Source: Saltatorellus ferox
GTDB taxonomy: Bacteria; Planctomycetota; UBA1135; GCA-002686595
Reading direction: 5' to 3'
NCBI GenBank assembly: GCA_007751475.1
Contig: CP036434.1
Coordinates: forward strand, 806,001-870,000
Length of the DNA: 64,000 nucleotides
In this document: one piece after another, positions 9,901 through 19,573 of the stretch
How positions within the stretch are numbered: position 1 is the first letter of the stretch
Layout: each line of letters starts with the position of its first letter
Notes under the pieces: generated by a model
What the model was told of the DNA's origin: nothing
The model's database searches: none
What the model saw: the letters and a program-made list of their open reading frames with translations, nothing else
Program-made: the position numbers and the translations under genes

Positions 9901-10270
9901 GACGATCCGAGAGGCGGTCGAAGCGCGCCTGGGCTTCATCGCTCACCTGGCTCGACGCGCCATGGGTGGCGAGTACGGTCGCGCCGGTGCCAAGCATCAG
10001 CACGACGGTGATCGCGAGCGAAGTGCGGGCCACGCCGGTCTGCTGGAGATCGGGGAAGTCGCCGACCTCGGCCTTCGAAGCGTGGCTCAAGCGCCAGAGG
10101 ATGAACGGCGTCGCGACCGAAGCGACCATCAGGGCATCGAGAAGAGCCTCCGCCCCTTGGCTCAACCCCGGCGCCACGACGGGGAGCAGGTACATGACTG
10201 CCGCCTCCGTCATGGCGATAGCCAGGACGATCTCGACGAGCGATCGGGTGAGCTTGGACCTGGAGTGCAT
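6956..10270 (-). CDS. CHASE-PAS-PAS hybrid sensor histidine kinase
   Basis: 1104 aa. Order: membrane helices (about 11-34, 42-62, 83-104), periplasmic CHASE sensor domain (about 125-330), membrane helix (about 394-416), two PAS domains (about 450-560 and 575-690), HisKA with H-box NMSHEIRTPL (His about 719), HATPase with N-box NLVGNAIKF and G-boxes DTGTGM and GGTGLGL, and a C-terminal receiver (about 970-1090) with phospho-acceptor Asp about 1026 in LLTDMQMPEMDG. All key residues are intact, so it should autophosphorylate and pass phosphate to its own receiver. No HPt domain or cognate regulator is encoded nearby, so the relay partner lies elsewhere. CHASE domains usually bind small ligands outside the cytoplasm. 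A divergent promoter region separates it from the second Ser/Thr kinase. Confidence 0.95.
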   Translation of the reverse strand: MHSRSKLTRSLVEIVLAIAMTEAAVMYLLPVVAPGLSQGAEALLDALMVASVATPFILWRLSHASKAEVGDFPDLQQTGVARTSLAITVVLMLGTGATVLATHGASSQVSDEAQARFDRLSDRLTSEVERRVNQVRYGLAGARGTFAAMGELNRGAFARYVASRDLPGEFPGAIGFGFIERVQRTELAEFIARETEDDAPDFRVHGLAAPDSPLATLPDLFVIKYCFPKARNASAWGLDVGSERERRQAAERAVDTGEPAISGRIELVQDGRKQTAFLYYLPVYRPGSDPGTQDERREALVGLLYAPIILHEALGDIVSSVDDQLQLTILDEPSARESRWLYGMDENVRPASLKEDLAAGRLFSIRPIDVGGRKWTIIDRAAPEFMASVDRITPGFIGIAGLLLTLLAAGVTLSLLTGRARAVALAQEITSDLNEAKLAAEEAIRETAAFRATLDQHSIISVADRAQNIVDVNPSLSEISGYGEEELLGEDHRLLKSGFHPPEFWADVWAEIHAGRAWRGEICNRSKSGAIYWTDSIIAPFLDSNNNVEKFVSISNDITARKNAETALIRMSERLGLATEAAGIGIWEFDLSEKVLSWDDQMYRLYGTDEAKAGAPQEAWAAAIHPEDQQRIDREIAATISSGTSLETEFRITWPGGEVRHIKAMGAVHHDSSRRPARIIGTNWDITAQVLSAESLRKARSDAEVASRSKSAFLANMSHEIRTPLTAILGFADVLREEGADLEPERRAQAIETIHGAGTHLLTVINDILDLSKIEADKMTIEKIDTPLVTILHEVEDLMRQRAAGKGLALETALITPVPDRIMSDPTRLRQIVMNLVGNAIKFTEEGRVRVEARLDEREGEPHIVVEIQDTGTGMSEEQSSRLFQAFGQANDSVTRKFGGTGLGLTICRRLAGLMGGNVRLLKSAPGRGSTFEVDLPLERAPGARDVQHLEGVKEKILQGAKNAGGVRLEGRILLAEDGPDNQRLISLYLRKAGAEVELASDGKIALGKIQEAADAGRPFDLLLTDMQMPEMDGYALARTLRRKASTLPIVALTAHAMAEDRTRCLEAGCDDYASKPVNRAELLRTCARWLGEVGGHGALERPA

Positions 10271-10658
10271 GAAGGGGAATCGGCGGGGTCGCCCGGAGCT
10301 GCCCCTCCGTATCCCGGCTCTCGATCATCGGCCGACTCCGCGGGTGTCCCTGAGTGGACCTCGGGTTTCCACCCGCTGATGAACGCGTTTTGCCGTTCGA
10401 ATAGGCCTTGATTGCTGGGTATTTCGGGCGATTCAGGGCGCGAGGAAGAACGGGTGGGGAACCGGGTGAAACGTCGCCAGCCGCGCGCGCCCGGGATGGG
10501 CCGGCGTCTCGATCAAGGTCAGAAATCGTGGTGAACCGGCTCGAGCGCTGCGCCCAAGACCCATGGCGAGCGAAAGAGCTCTCCGACCCGATGAAGTATC
10601 CGCGAACCATCCCAGCTCAACCAGCGCTCGGCGCCACTGGCGCGCCGGAGGGGAGGTC
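10271..10658. other. Divergent intergenic region, 388 bp
   Basis: This gap separates the start of the histidine kinase (minus) from the second Ser/Thr kinase (plus). It should carry both promoters, but I see no convincing -35/-10 pair, repeat or RNA. The only clear signal is the GGAGG ribosome binding site at the right edge, just before the kinase ATG. Confidence 0.5.
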
Positions 10659-13190
10659 ATGAGTGAGACACGCCACGACCTGCTGGAAGAACTGGTGGCA
10701 GAGTGCCTCTTCCGCCGTGAAGAGGGAGTGCTGGACCTTCCCTACGATGAGATCTGTCGCGAGGCGCCCGAGCTGGTCGACGAGGTGCAGCAATCAGTGG
10801 AACTGGCTCTGGGATTGCCGCGACTGCAGGCGTCCGGGCCAGCTGGCGACAAGCTCGTCGGAACCCTGCTCTCGGAGCGCTATAGCGTCTACCAGCGGAT
10901 CGGTTCAGGGGCGATGGGCGTCGTGTACGGCGCCAGGGATCTGGATCTCGGCCGAGAAGTCGCCATCAAGGTGGTGCACACCGGCTTGCTGGATCGCTCC
11001 AAGGCGCTCTCTCGCTTCGAGCGAGAGGCCGCCGCGCTCGCCGCGATCCGCCACGATTCGGTGGTGACGATTTTCGATCGCGGTGTGACCGAAGACGGGT
11101 TGCCGTTCCTGGTCATGGAGCGCATCGACGGGGTTTCCTGCTCGGAGCCTCTGGAAGCCGCCGAACGCTACAGTGGCCACGACGATTCCTCCTGGCTGAC
11201 GGAGGAGTTCGGGATTCAGAACGTGGCGGAACCCAGCTACTTTCGCCAGGTCGTGCAGTGGGCGGCCGGTCTCGCGAGTGGTCTCGAGGCCGCACATGCA
11301 GCCGGTGTGTATCACCGCGACGTGAAGCGTTCGAACGTCATGATCACACGGGAGGGTAAGGCGGTCCTGATCGACTTCGGAATCGCTGCGAAGGACGACC
11401 ACGCGACGCTCACCCAGACCGACGCAGCGGTCGGTACGCCGGTTTACATGGCGCCCGAAGCGCTGCTGGGTCGAACGAAGGCCATGCCGACCCAGGATGT
11501 CTACAGTCTCACTGCCACGCTCTATCACATCCTGACGTTCCAGGCACCCTACACCGGATCTTCGGCCAAGATTCTGACGGCGCTCGCCACGCGCGAGCCG
11601 GTGCCCGCGTTCAAGATCCGGCCGGGTCTGCCCCGCGACGCCCAGGCGATCCTCGACCACGGGCTCGAGCGGAACCCCGCGCGCCGCTACGCGAGCGCCG
11701 CGGCGATGGAACGCGACCTGCGGGCGCTGCTCGCCTATCGGCAGGTGTCTGTCCGGCCCACCTCCAGCTTCGTTCGCAGCATGCGCCGAGTGCGTAGCTC
11801 GAAGGCCTTCGTCGGTGCGGCGCTCGCCAGCCTGGTGATCTTCGGGGCGCTGGGCCTCCAGTCCTGGAACACCTCGCTGGCCAACGACCGCCACGAGGCG
11901 TTCAAGGCCGCGATGCCCCACGTGCCGGCGAACCTCGGCATCGTGATACCGCAGAATCGCGTGATCGCGGACGAGGACTTGAGGGCGGGTGCGCGCGCGG
12001 CCCTCGATCGCCTGGTCGCGGCTGGCCACGACCCGGTGACGGAGCGGACGCTGCGCGCGGCGTTCCTGCTGGACCACGGCGACGCCCAAGCCGCCACGGC
12101 CGACATGAAGATCGCGTGCTCTCGCGCCGGAACTTCCTACGCCAGTGAGCTCTACCGGCGCTACGAGGCGCTTCCCGTGGACTCGAGCTCGGCCCTGGAC
12201 CTGAACCTGACCGACCTGCCGGAGCCGAAGAGCGCGGACGACGTCTATCTATCGGCCTTTCACTCGTTGCGCCAGCTCAACCGTGACGGGCTCGGCGAGG
12301 TCCTCGGTGATCCCCGACTTTCCCGGAACCGACACGCGCAGGAACTTCTGCTGCTCTGCAAGACGCCTCGCTTGACTCAGCTGCCGGACCGTCAGGCACG
12401 GCTGGGCTTCGCGGATTCGTTCGTCGAAGAAGTCAAGTCGCTCGAAGCAAGGACGGGATACCGGAGCGCCATGACGGCGCACTTGCTTGGGATCGCCTAC
12501 CTCCGGACCGGTCAAGATGAGCGCGCCCTGAACATGGCTCTCGAGGGGGCGCAGCTCGCTCCGAGTTCTGGAACCATCCTGCTCAATGCGGGCAGCGCTG
12601 CCTACGGGCTTTCGAACTACGAGCTCGCTCGCACGTTCCTCGAAGCCGGTCTGCGGCTTCATCCTCACTACGTGTCGCTCCAGCAGCTGCTAGGGAAGGT
12701 CGAGGCTGAAGCGGGCCATATCGAGCGGGCCAGGGCTCTCGTCCGTGAGGCTGGTTTCCCCGACTCCCCGCTCGGCGCGATGAGGCGCGCCATCCTCGGG
12801 GCGAAGATCGAACTCTCTGCCGCGTTGGAGTTCGCCGAGAGCGACGCCGAAGAGTCGAGGGCTGCTGCCGAGGCGTCGCTCCGGTACTGTCAGCTTCTAT
12901 CCGAAGACTCCGTTGACCGCGTATCTCTCGAGCGCGATGCCCGCGCCTTCCTCGACGGCGATGCGTCGAGCCTTCTGGATAGCTTCATCCTGCGACTCTG
13001 CGAAGACCCCCAGGCCGTTGCGGTCCTCGAGGACCTTCTGAAGTGCTTTCCAGAGCAGTTCTCTGCCAGCCAGACGCAATCGTTGCGACGTTGGGTCGAA
13101 GCGCTCGTCGAGCGACTGGTCGTGAACCGAAGATCCTACGCTACGTCAGACGCTGAAACTCCATGGATGGACCCTTTGCGCAGTCGGTGA
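10659..13190 (+). CDS. Transmembrane Ser/Thr protein kinase with TPR-like C-terminal region
   Basis: 843 aa from the ATG at 10659, which has a strong GGAGG site 4-8 bases upstream; the longer frame from 10563 is discarded. Kinase domain about 75-360: GSGAMG loop (82-87), VAIK lysine (about 104), HRDVKRSN (219-226), DFG (239-241), GTPVYMAPE activation segment end. The catalytic loop has Arg where KP is usual (KRSN instead of KPSN); catalytic Asp and Asn are kept. An insert of about 35 residues (about 161-195) lies between the hinge and the catalytic loop. A single membrane helix (about 383-402) is followed by about 440 residues of TPR-like helices. It should be a membrane-spanning kinase with a sensing or scaffold half outside. 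The neighbour downstream is a secreted protein of unknown function. Confidence 0.92.
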   Translation: MSETRHDLLEELVAECLFRREEGVLDLPYDEICREAPELVDEVQQSVELALGLPRLQASGPAGDKLVGTLLSERYSVYQRIGSGAMGVVYGARDLDLGREVAIKVVHTGLLDRSKALSRFEREAAALAAIRHDSVVTIFDRGVTEDGLPFLVMERIDGVSCSEPLEAAERYSGHDDSSWLTEEFGIQNVAEPSYFRQVVQWAAGLASGLEAAHAAGVYHRDVKRSNVMITREGKAVLIDFGIAAKDDHATLTQTDAAVGTPVYMAPEALLGRTKAMPTQDVYSLTATLYHILTFQAPYTGSSAKILTALATREPVPAFKIRPGLPRDAQAILDHGLERNPARRYASAAAMERDLRALLAYRQVSVRPTSSFVRSMRRVRSSKAFVGAALASLVIFGALGLQSWNTSLANDRHEAFKAAMPHVPANLGIVIPQNRVIADEDLRAGARAALDRLVAAGHDPVTERTLRAAFLLDHGDAQAATADMKIACSRAGTSYASELYRRYEALPVDSSSALDLNLTDLPEPKSADDVYLSAFHSLRQLNRDGLGEVLGDPRLSRNRHAQELLLLCKTPRLTQLPDRQARLGFADSFVEEVKSLEARTGYRSAMTAHLLGIAYLRTGQDERALNMALEGAQLAPSSGTILLNAGSAAYGLSNYELARTFLEAGLRLHPHYVSLQQLLGKVEAEAGHIERARALVREAGFPDSPLGAMRRAILGAKIELSAALEFAESDAEESRAAAEASLRYCQLLSEDSVDRVSLERDARAFLDGDASSLLDSFILRLCEDPQAVAVLEDLLKCFPEQFSASQTQSLRRWVEALVERLVVNRRSYATSDAETPWMDPLRSR

Positions 13191-13286
13191 ATGCTCGACT
13201 GCGGACCTTCCGACCGGATCCAGATTATCCCTTTCGCCTGCTATCTTTCCAATCCACGCAAAATCGTTCTCGAGAGATCCAAGACC

Positions 13287-14918
13287 ATGACTCTGTCTCA
13301 TTCGCCGTTCCTCCTCAAGTCGTTGGTGCCCACTGCGGGCATCGCGCTCCTGGCCTCTACGCTCGCTCCTGTGGCCGCTGCCCAAGGCAGCGGAGTCGAT
13401 CCCGTGCCGGCCAGGGGAATGGTCTCGGGCATGCCCTCGGGCATCATCGTGAAGACCGCCGTGGCCCCGCCGGGAACGACCGTGCACTCTGGAATCCTCA
13501 TCAAGGCCCCTGGGGATCAATTCCAAAACTATCCTGAGTCGTGGGACTCCACGTCGGCCGAGGATCGACCGGACTACTCCATGGCTGCCATGTTCCCCAA
13601 TCTGACCGACATTCAGATTGACGCTCATTCCACCGGCAATGGGTTCCTCCCGCCGTTGGATCAGAACGGTCGGCTCAGCCTCAACGGAAACAACTGGCTC
13701 GCTTTTGCCGCCTCGGTGGCGTACGAACCTGCCACGTCCTATCAGCTGGGTAGCGTTTGGCGTGAAGCGGCCGACGGCGCGAGGGGCGGAGACTCAGATA
13801 TCGGGAGCTTCTACTTCGCCGACAGCCAGGGAATCGACTCCACGTACGTCGGTGAATACTTCCTGGAGACACCGAGTCACCTGATGGGTTTGCCGTCCAG
13901 CACCAGCTCCCTCCATGACATCGTCGCGCTCGATTACGGCATGGGGGCGATCTCATACAACGGCGCGAATCGAACCTCGGTGTTCTTTCCGATCGAGGGG
14001 GAATACTACTTCTCCGTGACGAGGGCCTGGGCTGCGGCCCATCCCACGCCTGACTTTGCGATCGATCCGAATGCCAGCACGTGGGTCGCTCCCCATGGCG
14101 GCGACATCTACAAGCTCACCTGGACCTTCGATTCCTTCACCAGCCAAGGTACCTGGAGCTCTCCTGAACTCTGCAAGACGGCATCGGAGCTCGGCCTGGA
14201 TCCGGGAGGCTCTGGCATCTTGGCCGGCGACGTGGACGCGCTATCCGTCACCATGCAAGGGCAGAGGATTCTGTTCTCGGCTACCAAGGACAGCACGTTC
14301 AACCTCTCCGGGGACCCCAGCCAGCTGATGGTCTACGACGACGCGGCGAACCCGAAGGTCGTTCCAGCGAAGGCAGCGGACGGAGTGAAGTTGACGGACA
14401 AGATCAAAGTCACCGACAACGTGCCGTCCAATTCGAACGAGATCGACGGCGTCTGCGACTTCGACCCTGAAGCGGGCCACGTGGGGGCGGCGCTGGGGAC
14501 GTCGGTGGGGCACTACTCCACCATTCCAGAGCAGCCCGCGTTCATCAGCGTGGCGGCCAACCGGGAGAACGGATCCCCCGCCTCCGATCACGTGGTGGCG
14601 CAGGTCACCGGGTGGGGGAGCGCGACTCCCATGAACTGCAAGGTGGTCCTTTACACGAAGGTCGTGGAGTACCCCGCCGGGCCGAACTCGCCGTTCGACT
14701 TCGCGACTCCGTTCGACCGGAGCACCTGGTACACCGTGGGTGTTCAAGACCGCACACCCTCAGACGAGGACAACGAGTTTCTCTTCCGCGGGCCGTACAG
14801 CAGCGTGAGTCTTCAGAGCAAAGTCTTTGCGTTCTACGCGCAGCTCTACGACATGTCCCAGCAGCCACCCGCTCTCATCAACGAGACCCCGGTCAGTCTC
14901 CTTTACACCAAGGAGTAG
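13287..14918 (+). CDS. Secreted protein of unknown function
   Basis: 543 aa from the ATG at 13287; the upstream extension to 13191 is not signal-like. Residues 1-29 form a signal peptide with hydrophobic core TAGIALLASTLAPV and probable cleavage after AAA. The mature protein is rich in Asp, Gly, Ser and Thr with many beta-strand-like stretches and aromatic turns (for example YYFSVTRAW, WTFDSF), and has only a few cysteines. I recognise no family. The composition fits an extracellular beta-sandwich protein. It follows the Ser/Thr kinase gene by 96 bases on the same strand and may be cotranscribed with it. A weak hairpin lies just after the stop codon. Confidence 0.7.
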   Translation: MTLSHSPFLLKSLVPTAGIALLASTLAPVAAAQGSGVDPVPARGMVSGMPSGIIVKTAVAPPGTTVHSGILIKAPGDQFQNYPESWDSTSAEDRPDYSMAAMFPNLTDIQIDAHSTGNGFLPPLDQNGRLSLNGNNWLAFAASVAYEPATSYQLGSVWREAADGARGGDSDIGSFYFADSQGIDSTYVGEYFLETPSHLMGLPSSTSSLHDIVALDYGMGAISYNGANRTSVFFPIEGEYYFSVTRAWAAAHPTPDFAIDPNASTWVAPHGGDIYKLTWTFDSFTSQGTWSSPELCKTASELGLDPGGSGILAGDVDALSVTMQGQRILFSATKDSTFNLSGDPSQLMVYDDAANPKVVPAKAADGVKLTDKIKVTDNVPSNSNEIDGVCDFDPEAGHVGAALGTSVGHYSTIPEQPAFISVAANRENGSPASDHVVAQVTGWGSATPMNCKVVLYTKVVEYPAGPNSPFDFATPFDRSTWYTVGVQDRTPSDEDNEFLFRGPYSSVSLQSKVFAFYAQLYDMSQQPPALINETPVSLLYTKE

Positions 14919-14923
14919 GACTT

Positions 14924-14953
14924 CGGGCCGTTCCGGGAGGCATCCCTGGCCCG
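14924..14953 (+). terminator. Interrupted hairpin after secreted-protein gene
   Basis: CGGGCC pairs with GGCCCG, and inside it GGGA pairs with TCCC around a GGCA loop. It starts 6 bases after the stop codon. There is no T-run, so it is at best a weak or factor-assisted terminator. Confidence 0.35.
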
Positions 14954-15128
14954 CTGACGTGTAGAGGCGAGAAAGCGCTGCTTCGGTATGGGTTACGTCA
15001 CACCCGTGCATCGACCGGAGATCAGCGGGCGAACATCGGGTGCTGAAGGGGCAGAGGCTCGGGCGCAAGCCTATCCTCTCCCTTTCACCCGCTCCTGATC
15101 GACGTCCTTCTGCCCTCTGGATCCCCTG

Positions 15129-16484
15129 TTGCAGCCGTCCCCGGATTCCCCCTCCCGTCCCTGTTCACGGCAGCGCCGCTCCCCGTGGCACCGCGAGCCC
15201 TGGTTCACCGCCGGGATGGCGGTGCTCGTACTCCTGGCGTCTTGCCGCGACTCGGGCGGCAGCGCCCCGGCAGGGAAGGCTTCCGACGAGGTGAAGGCAG
15301 CGGTTCCCGTCGACGTGGCCGCCATCGAGCTCGCGCCGATCACGCTGCGCCGGACCTTCAGCGGGACGCTCGAGGCCGCCACTCGGGTGCAAATCGCCGC
15401 GCGGGTGGGTGGCCGGATCTCTTCCATGGCCGTGGATATCGGCGACCACGTCAAGCGTGGACAGCTCGTCGCCGAGATCGACGCCTCGGAGCTGGACCAG
15501 GCCGTGCTCCAGGCCGACGCGGATCTCGCGGTGGCGAAAGCCACCGTGATCGAGGCGGAAGCCGCCGCTGACTTTGCCACGCGGGCTCTGGAGCGGCTCG
15601 AAGCGCTCGACAAGGACGGCGTGGCGTCGAAGTCCGAGCTGGATTCTGCCCGCGCGCAATCCAGTGCCCGGAAGGCCTCGGTCGCCGTGGCGAAGGCGCG
15701 CGTACAGCGCGCAGAGGCCCAGCTCGGGGTCGCTCGAATCCAGCGCAACGAGGCGGAGGTCCTGGCGAACTGGAGCGACGACCCGGCGGTCCAGCCCGTG
15801 CGGACAGGGGATGACGACCTCACGTCGGAACAGGGCGCCGCTCCGGCTCCCGTCGAGCAGTCGATCCGCGCCGTCGCGGAGCGCTACGTGGACGAGGGAG
15901 AACTCGTCGCGGCGGGCGCACCGCTGCTCCTCGTCGTCGGTCTGCAGCCGATCGTGGCCGTCGTGTTCGTCCCGGAGCGCGACTATGCCCGCGTCGTGCC
16001 AGGCGCCCTCGCGAACCTCACCACGGACGCCTACCCGGAGCGAACGTTCCGAGGCGTCGTGACGCGTGTCGCGCCCGTCTTCAGCCGCACGACGCGCCAG
16101 GTGCGCGTGGAGCTGCGCGTCGAGAACGAGGATCTCGAGCTGAAGCCCGGAATGTTCGTTCGCGCCACCCTGGAACTCGCCAGCGAGGACGCGGCACTCG
16201 TGATTCCGTTCGCCGCCATCACGCGCCGGAACGACACCGACGGCGTGTTCCTCCTGCCCGGCGGCCGCGAAGGCAGGGTCCAATGGGTCCCGGTGCGTCA
16301 GCGTATCCGCGAGGACGATCTCGTCTCCATCGAGTCGCTCCCGGGAGGCCGTGCCGCCAGCCCGGGGGACCGCGTCGTGACGCTGGGCCAGGAGCTCTGC
16401 GACGATGGCTCCCTCGTCGTGATTCCCGACGATCGGAACCAGGCGGATGAATCGCGGGCTGCCTCGAACCGGGGCGGGCAATGA
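15129..16484 (+). CDS. RND efflux periplasmic adaptor (HlyD/AcrA family), lipoprotein
   Basis: About 451 aa from a TTG at 15129. The N-terminus is basic, then a short hydrophobic stretch ending in LLASC, a good lipobox, so the adaptor is probably anchored to the inner membrane by lipid. Order: first biotinyl-lipoyl half with [25 protein letters not shown], split here as GGRIS and GDHVKRGQ; alpha-helical hairpin (heptad-like, Ala/Glu rich, about 115-195); second lipoyl half and beta-barrel domain ([19 protein letters not shown]). The start is uncertain: an internal ATG at 15216 would leave too short a signal. The stop overlaps the pump start by ATGA, so translation of the two is coupled. No TolC-like outer membrane gene is in the window. 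Confidence 0.9.
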   Translation: MQPSPDSPSRPCSRQRRSPWHREPWFTAGMAVLVLLASCRDSGGSAPAGKASDEVKAAVPVDVAAIELAPITLRRTFSGTLEAATRVQIAARVGGRISSMAVDIGDHVKRGQLVAEIDASELDQAVLQADADLAVAKATVIEAEAAADFATRALERLEALDKDGVASKSELDSARAQSSARKASVAVAKARVQRAEAQLGVARIQRNEAEVLANWSDDPAVQPVRTGDDDLTSEQGAAPAPVEQSIRAVAERYVDEGELVAAGAPLLLVVGLQPIVAVVFVPERDYARVVPGALANLTTDAYPERTFRGVVTRVAPVFSRTTRQVRVELRVENEDLELKPGMFVRATLELASEDAALVIPFAAITRRNDTDGVFLLPGGREGRVQWVPVRQRIREDDLVSIESLPGGRAASPGDRVVTLGQELCDDGSLVVIPDDRNQADESRAASNRGGQ

Positions 16485-19400
16485 ACCTCCCCGAGTTCAG
16501 CATCCGGCGCCCGGTGTTCGCGAGCATGGTCGCGCTGATGGTCGTCGCCCTCGGCGCCGTCTCGTTCACGCGCCTGCGCATCGACCTCTTGCCAGCGGTC
16601 GAACTGCCCACCTGCTCGATTCGAACCGAGTACGAGGGCGCGAGCCCCGAGGTCGTCGAGCGCCTCGTCACGCAGATCCTGGAGGAGATCGTCGCGACAG
16701 TTCCCGGGGTCGAGGAGATCACGTCCGAATCGTCGGAGGGCCGCAGCAACCTCACGGTGCGCTTCGCGTTCGGCGTGGATCTCGACGCCGCAGCCATCGA
16801 TCTCCAGGCCCAGATCGAGCAGGAGATGGACGAACTCCCCGAAGAAGTCGGCCGTCCGCGCGTCTCGAAGTTCGACATCGCGAGCTTCCCGATCGTCATC
16901 CTCGGCGTGTCGAGCCCGCTGGATCCGGTCGAGCTGACGGAGATCGTCGAGGACCAGGTCCGCTTCCGCTTCGCCCGGATCCCCGGCGTCGCCCAGGTCG
17001 ACCCTTGGGGGAGCTACGCCCGCGAGGTCCGCGTCGAACTCGATCCCGCCCGCGTCAACGCGCTCGGCATTCCGCTCGACACCGTCCTCGACGCGCTGCG
17101 CGACGCCAACCTGGACCGCCCCGCAGGCAAGCTGGAGCAAGGCCGCTTCGAGGTCACCCTCCGCGCTCCCTCCGAATTCCAGAGCCTCGACGAGATCCGC
17201 AACACGATCGTGCTGGAGCGCGGCGACGGCGCCGTCACCATCGGCCAGATCGCGAAGGTGAAGGACACCTACGAGAAGCTGACGCGCAACGTTCGCGTGA
17301 ACGGCAACCTCGGCCTTCGCGTCGCGATTCGCAAGCAGTCGAACGCCAACACCGTCGACGTCGCCAAGGCGATCATCGAAGAGGCCGCGCGGGTCAACGC
17401 TTCGTACCCCCAGCTGGAGATGGTCGTCATCTCGAACCAGGGCAACTTCATCGAGCGCTCGATCACGAACGTCGCGAGTTCGGTGCTGTACGGCAGCGGC
17501 TTTGCCGTGCTCGTGCTGCTCTTCTTCCTGCGTAGCCTTCGCAGCACCCTCGTGATCGCGATCGCCATCCCGATCTCGATCATCGCGACCTTCGCGCTGA
17601 TTCAGCTGGGCGGCTTTACCCTGAACCTCATGACCCTGGGCGGGCTTGCGCTGGGCGTGGGCATGATGGTGGACAGCTCGGTCGTCGTGCTGGAGAACAT
17701 CTTCCGTCGCCGCGACGAACTCGGCGAATCGGCGCGCGACGCGGCAGCGCGCGGCGCGTCCGAGGTCCAGAGCGCCATCATCGCCAGCACGATCACGACC
17801 CTCGTGATCTTCCTGCCCCTGGCCTTCATCGAGGGCGTCGCGGGGCTGCTCTTCGGCGAGCTCGCGCTCGTGGTGGTGTTCAGCCTCGTCTGCTCGCTTC
17901 TCGTCGCGCTGAGCCTCGTGCCTGTGCTGGCCTCCAGGCTTCTCGATCGTCCCGCGGGTGAGCGCGCGGCCGGCGCCGTCACGAGCTGGGCGGACCGCGC
18001 CGAAGCCGGTTTCCGCCGCTTCGACAACGGCTATCGGGACTCCCTCTTGCGGGTGCTGAAGCGCCCCTTCATGGTCGTCGGTAGCGCGCTCGTTCTGCTT
18101 GCGGGCAGCCTCATGCTCTACCCGCTGATCGGCTCCGAGTACCTGCCGCCCAGCGACGAGGGCGAGGTGCGCGTGAGCGGGGAGATGGAGGTCGGCACGC
18201 GCCTCGCCCTCGTGGACAAGCAGGCGCGCAAGCTCGAAGCCCTCGTCGGGCCCGCCGTTCCCGAGGCGATCGCTTCTGTCGTGACCGTCGGGCCCGGGTT
18301 CCGGGACTCCGGTGCGGCGAAGGGGGAGATTCAACTATCCCTCGTACCCGCCAAGGATCGCTCCCGTTCCAACGCCGAGATCGCCGACGACCTGCGCGAA
18401 CTCCTGGAAGGCCAGGTGGCGGGCATGTTGATCCGGACCCGCGCGCCCCAGGGCCAGTTCCTGCTCCAGCGCGTGCTCGGCACGGACGAGGGCATCCAGA
18501 TCGAGATCCGAGGCCCCGAGCTGGGGGTTCTCGAAGAACTCGCAGAGCGCGCCGGGGAGGTGGCGGCTTCCATCGAAGGGGTGACCGACGTCGAGGTCAG
18601 CCGTAAGTCCGGCAGCCCTCAGCAGGAGATCCGCGTGAATCGCGAGAAGGTGGCGGACGTGGGCCTTTCGGTGCGCGACGTGACGCGGATCCTGGAGACG
18701 GGCTTCGCGGGCACGATGGCGGGGGAGTACCGTTCGGGCGGCAACTCCTATCGCATCCTCGTCCAGCTCGAGGACGCCGAGCAGCGCACCATCGACGAGG
18801 TGCTCGACATGACGCTCAGCACGCCCGACGGCGAGTCCGTCGCCCTTCGGAACCTCGTGGAGACCGCGAGTGGGTTCGGGCCGCTCGTCATCGAGCGCCG
18901 TAACCAGGAGCGAGTGGTCAAGGTCTCGGCGAACGTGGCGGGACGCTCGGAGGGCGACGTCGCGCGCGAGCTTCAGGCGCGGCTCGACGAGATCCCGCGG
19001 CCCAGGGGCCACGAACTCGTCGTCGCCGGATCGTTCGAGGCGCAGGAGCGCGAAACGCGCGAACTCATCATCGCTTTCCTGCTGGCGATCGCGCTGGTCT
19101 ATATGGTGCTCGCGTGCCAGTACGAGTCCCTGCGCGACCCGCTGGTCGTGATGCTGTCGGTGCCCTTCGCGGCCGTGGGCGTGCTCACGACGCTCTACCT
19201 GACCGGGACGACCTTCAACATCCAGAGCGCGATCGGCTGCGTCGTGCTGGGCGGCGTCGTCGTGAACAACGCCATTCTGCTCGTGGATCAGGCGAGTCGG
19301 CTCGTTCAGGAGGGGCGCGCGCCCATCGAGGCGGTCGCGGAAGCCGGTCGGCGCCGCCTGCGTCCCATCCTGATGACGACGCTCACCACCGTGCTGGCGC

Positions 19401-19549
19401 TCTTGCCGCTGGCCTTCGGGGTCGGTGAGGGAGCCGACGCACAGGCGCCGCTCGCGCGCGCCGTCGTCGGGGGCCTGGTCGGGTCGACCTTCATCACGCT
19501 GTTCCTGATCCCGGCGGTCTTCATCAAGCTGGGCCGCAGCCGCTCCTGA
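16481..19549 (+). CDS. RND-family efflux pump, inner membrane subunit
   Basis: 1022 aa, the usual length for AcrB/MexB-type pumps. Begins with a typical [10 protein letters not shown] first helix, followed by a large periplasmic loop, a cluster of membrane helices (about 335-490), a second loop and the final helix cluster (about 855-1015). The fourth-helix region [13 protein letters not shown] keeps a single acidic residue (about 397) where AcrB has Asp-Asp, which is common in non-enteric RND pumps. The conserved GSEYLP segment and [13 protein letters not shown] motif are present. It should form a trimeric proton-driven exporter with the lipoprotein adaptor encoded just before it. Substrate cannot be read from sequence; heavy-metal signature residues were not seen. 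Confidence 0.93.
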   Translation: MNLPEFSIRRPVFASMVALMVVALGAVSFTRLRIDLLPAVELPTCSIRTEYEGASPEVVERLVTQILEEIVATVPGVEEITSESSEGRSNLTVRFAFGVDLDAAAIDLQAQIEQEMDELPEEVGRPRVSKFDIASFPIVILGVSSPLDPVELTEIVEDQVRFRFARIPGVAQVDPWGSYAREVRVELDPARVNALGIPLDTVLDALRDANLDRPAGKLEQGRFEVTLRAPSEFQSLDEIRNTIVLERGDGAVTIGQIAKVKDTYEKLTRNVRVNGNLGLRVAIRKQSNANTVDVAKAIIEEAARVNASYPQLEMVVISNQGNFIERSITNVASSVLYGSGFAVLVLLFFLRSLRSTLVIAIAIPISIIATFALIQLGGFTLNLMTLGGLALGVGMMVDSSVVVLENIFRRRDELGESARDAAARGASEVQSAIIASTITTLVIFLPLAFIEGVAGLLFGELALVVVFSLVCSLLVALSLVPVLASRLLDRPAGERAAGAVTSWADRAEAGFRRFDNGYRDSLLRVLKRPFMVVGSALVLLAGSLMLYPLIGSEYLPPSDEGEVRVSGEMEVGTRLALVDKQARKLEALVGPAVPEAIASVVTVGPGFRDSGAAKGEIQLSLVPAKDRSRSNAEIADDLRELLEGQVAGMLIRTRAPQGQFLLQRVLGTDEGIQIEIRGPELGVLEELAERAGEVAASIEGVTDVEVSRKSGSPQQEIRVNREKVADVGLSVRDVTRILETGFAGTMAGEYRSGGNSYRILVQLEDAEQRTIDEVLDMTLSTPDGESVALRNLVETASGFGPLVIERRNQERVVKVSANVAGRSEGDVARELQARLDEIPRPRGHELVVAGSFEAQERETRELIIAFLLAIALVYMVLACQYESLRDPLVVMLSVPFAAVGVLTTLYLTGTTFNIQSAIGCVVLGGVVVNNAILLVDQASRLVQEGRAPIEAVAEAGRRRLRPILMTTLTTVLALLPLAFGVGEGADAQAPLARAVVGGLVGSTFITLFLIPAVFIKLGRSRS

Positions 19550-19573
19550 CCCGGGCGGAGCTATGATGCGTCG

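Noticed and set aside
7682..10411. Plus-strand open frame of 909 codons opposite the histidine kinase
   Set aside because: Antisense shadow; the minus-strand product has intact CHASE, PAS, HisKA, HATPase and receiver domains.
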